Assembly: GCA_011390385.1 (NCBI GenBank)
Contig: JAABSN010000010.1
Span: forward strand, 1 to 34,913
Direction: 5' to 3'
Origin: Thioalkalivibrio nitratireducens
Lineage (GTDB): Bacteria > Pseudomonadota > Gammaproteobacteria > Ectothiorhodospirales > Ectothiorhodospiraceae
DNA length: 34,913 nucleotides
Part shown: positions 34,023 to 34,913 of the stretch, piece by piece
Position numbering within the stretch: position 1 is the stretch's first letter
How the letters are laid out: every line of letters begins with the position of its first letter
Translations under genes and position numbers: made by a program
The notes under the pieces: model-generated
The model's input: only the letters and a program-made list of their open reading frames with translations
The model's database searches: none
What the model was told of the DNA's origin: nothing

Positions 34023-34913
34023 CCGTGTCGTTCCTGACAGCATCCACCGAATCCGACCCCGTCTCCGAACGTTGCTCGATGTCGCGCATCACAGCCTGCA
34101 TGAGCGCGGCCACACCGGCGCCCGTAGCCGCGGAGATCGCAAACACGGGCTGCCCGGGAAGGATTCGGGTGACTACCCGGTCATGCAATGCCGCAAGCGC
34201 TTCGTCGTCGAGCAGGTCAGTCTTGTTCAGCACCAGCCAGCGTGGCAGATGGGCCAGTTCCGCACTGTAGGTCTCCAGTTCAGCGACCACTGTGGCGATC
34301 GCATCGAGCGGATCGACATCGGGATCGGGGGGTGCGACGTCGATCAGATGCAACAGCAGACGGGTGCGCGCAAGGTGCTTCAGGAAGCGGATCCCGAGGC
34401 CCGCACCCTCCGCGGCGCCCTCGATCAGGCCCGGGATATCCGCCATCACGAAGCTCTGGTTCGGCCCCACCCGAACCACACCCAACTGCGGGTGCAGCGT
34501 GGTGAATGGGTAATCCGCAATCTTGGGTTCCGCCGCCGATACCTGCTTCAGCAGCGTCGACTTGCCGGCATTGGGCAGACCGAGCAGCCCGACATCGGCC
34601 AGGACCTTGAGCTCCAGCTTCAGCGTGCGCAGGTCACCGGGGGAACCCGGCTTGCTTTGCCGCGGCGCGCGGTTGGTGGAACTCTTGTATCGGGTGTTGC
34701 CCAGACCGTGAAATCCGCCCTGTGCGACCAGCAGACGCTGCCCGGCCCGTGTCACGTCACCGATCATTTCACCGGTATCGGCATCGAAGACCTGCGTCCC
34801 CACCGGCACCTGGATCTCCAGATCGGCACCGGAACGACCGGTGCGGTTGCGACCATGGCCGTTTTCCCCTCGTTCCGCATCGAAGCGGCGCTGGAAGCGA
34901 AAATCGGCGAGCG
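34012..34913 (-). CDS. obgE: GTPase ObgE/CgtA, 5' end outside the window
   Basis: The reverse strand stays open from the right edge to TGA at 34014-34012, giving 299 visible residues. The end of the glycine-rich Obg fold is seen ([13 protein letters not shown], then VPVGTQVFD), followed by the GTPase domain with G1 GLPNAGKST, the switch [11 protein letters not shown]3 [10 protein letters not shown] and G4 LNKTD. Obg acts in ribosome assembly and the stringent response. About 45 N-terminal residues are missing because the gene continues past the right edge. The Asp-rich C-terminal tail (ending NDTDDS) is typical. Confidence 0.96.
   Translation of the reverse strand, partial: LADFRFQRRFDAERGENGHGRNRTGRSGADLEIQVPVGTQVFDADTGEMIGDVTRAGQRLLVAQGGFHGLGNTRYKSSTNRAPRQSKPGSPGDLRTLKLELKVLADVGLLGLPNAGKSTLLKQVSAAEPKIADYPFTTLHPQLGVVRVGPNQSFVMADIPGLIEGAAEGAGLGIRFLKHLARTRLLLHLIDVAPPDPDVDPLDAIATVVAELETYSAELAHLPRWLVLNKTDLLDDEALAALHDRVVTRILPGQPVFAISAATGAGVAALMQAVMRDIEQRSETGSDSVDAVRNDTDDS

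Noticed and set aside
1..34913. CRISPR arrays, tRNA or rRNA genes, insertion sequences, att sites
   Set aside because: No regularly spaced direct repeats, cloverleaf-like sequences, rRNA segments or transposase-like frames were recognised by reading; a dedicated scan was not possible.

Overview
The window is a GC-rich stretch of a gammaproteobacterial chromosome. The right third carries the order typical of that class: rpsT facing away from murJ, then ribF-ileS-lspA-fkpB-ispH, with obgE-proB alongside. The GC content, the modEABC cluster and the exported DsrE-like proteins would suit a Chromatiales/Ectothiorhodospiraceae-type bacterium, but that placement is inference. I see no tRNA, rRNA, CRISPR array, insertion sequence or phage gene.

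Layout. (1) 1-1130, minus strand: a PAS sensor-like protein followed by the start of a CheB methylesterase-domain protein that runs off the left edge. (2) 1230-16780: a block of stress and envelope genes. It holds a CsbD-like protein, a 24-residue membrane peptide, a DUF3185 membrane protein, a glycine-zipper lipoprotein, a fatty acid desaturase, a very large cyclic beta-1,2-glucan synthase (8.5 kb), a small DksA/TraR zinc-finger protein, a universal stress protein, a SulP anion transporter with a STAS domain, and a cytochrome c'-like protein. (3) 16867-20436, minus strand: a complete molybdate operon modE-modA-modB-modC, with a ModE operator lying inside a sigma-70-type promoter. (4) 20807-22145, plus strand: two exported single-cysteine DsrE-family proteins. 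(5) 22394-23927: an ABC-2 exporter pair. (6) 23996-32176, minus strand: a third exported DsrE-like gene, then murJ, ribF, ileS, lspA, fkpB and ispH, several of them overlapping by 1-4 bases. (7) 32389-32806: rpsT with promoter, TTG start and terminator. (8) 32901-34913, minus strand: proB and most of obgE, which runs off the right edge.

The most interesting signal is not a gene. Four copies of one promoter-like element occur in block 2: an inverted repeat TGTNCG-N4-CGNAC(A/C), followed in every case by exactly 18 bases from the end of the 20-base box and then a hexamer starting with TA. They point at csbD, the 24-residue peptide gene, the desaturase and the glucan synthase. The last two lie face to face in one intergenic region. 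This suggests one regulator coordinating membrane fluidity, periplasmic glucan and small stress proteins. A second theme is the set of three DsrE-like exported proteins. Each has exactly one cysteine, and each gene is followed closely by a stem-loop that has no T tract.
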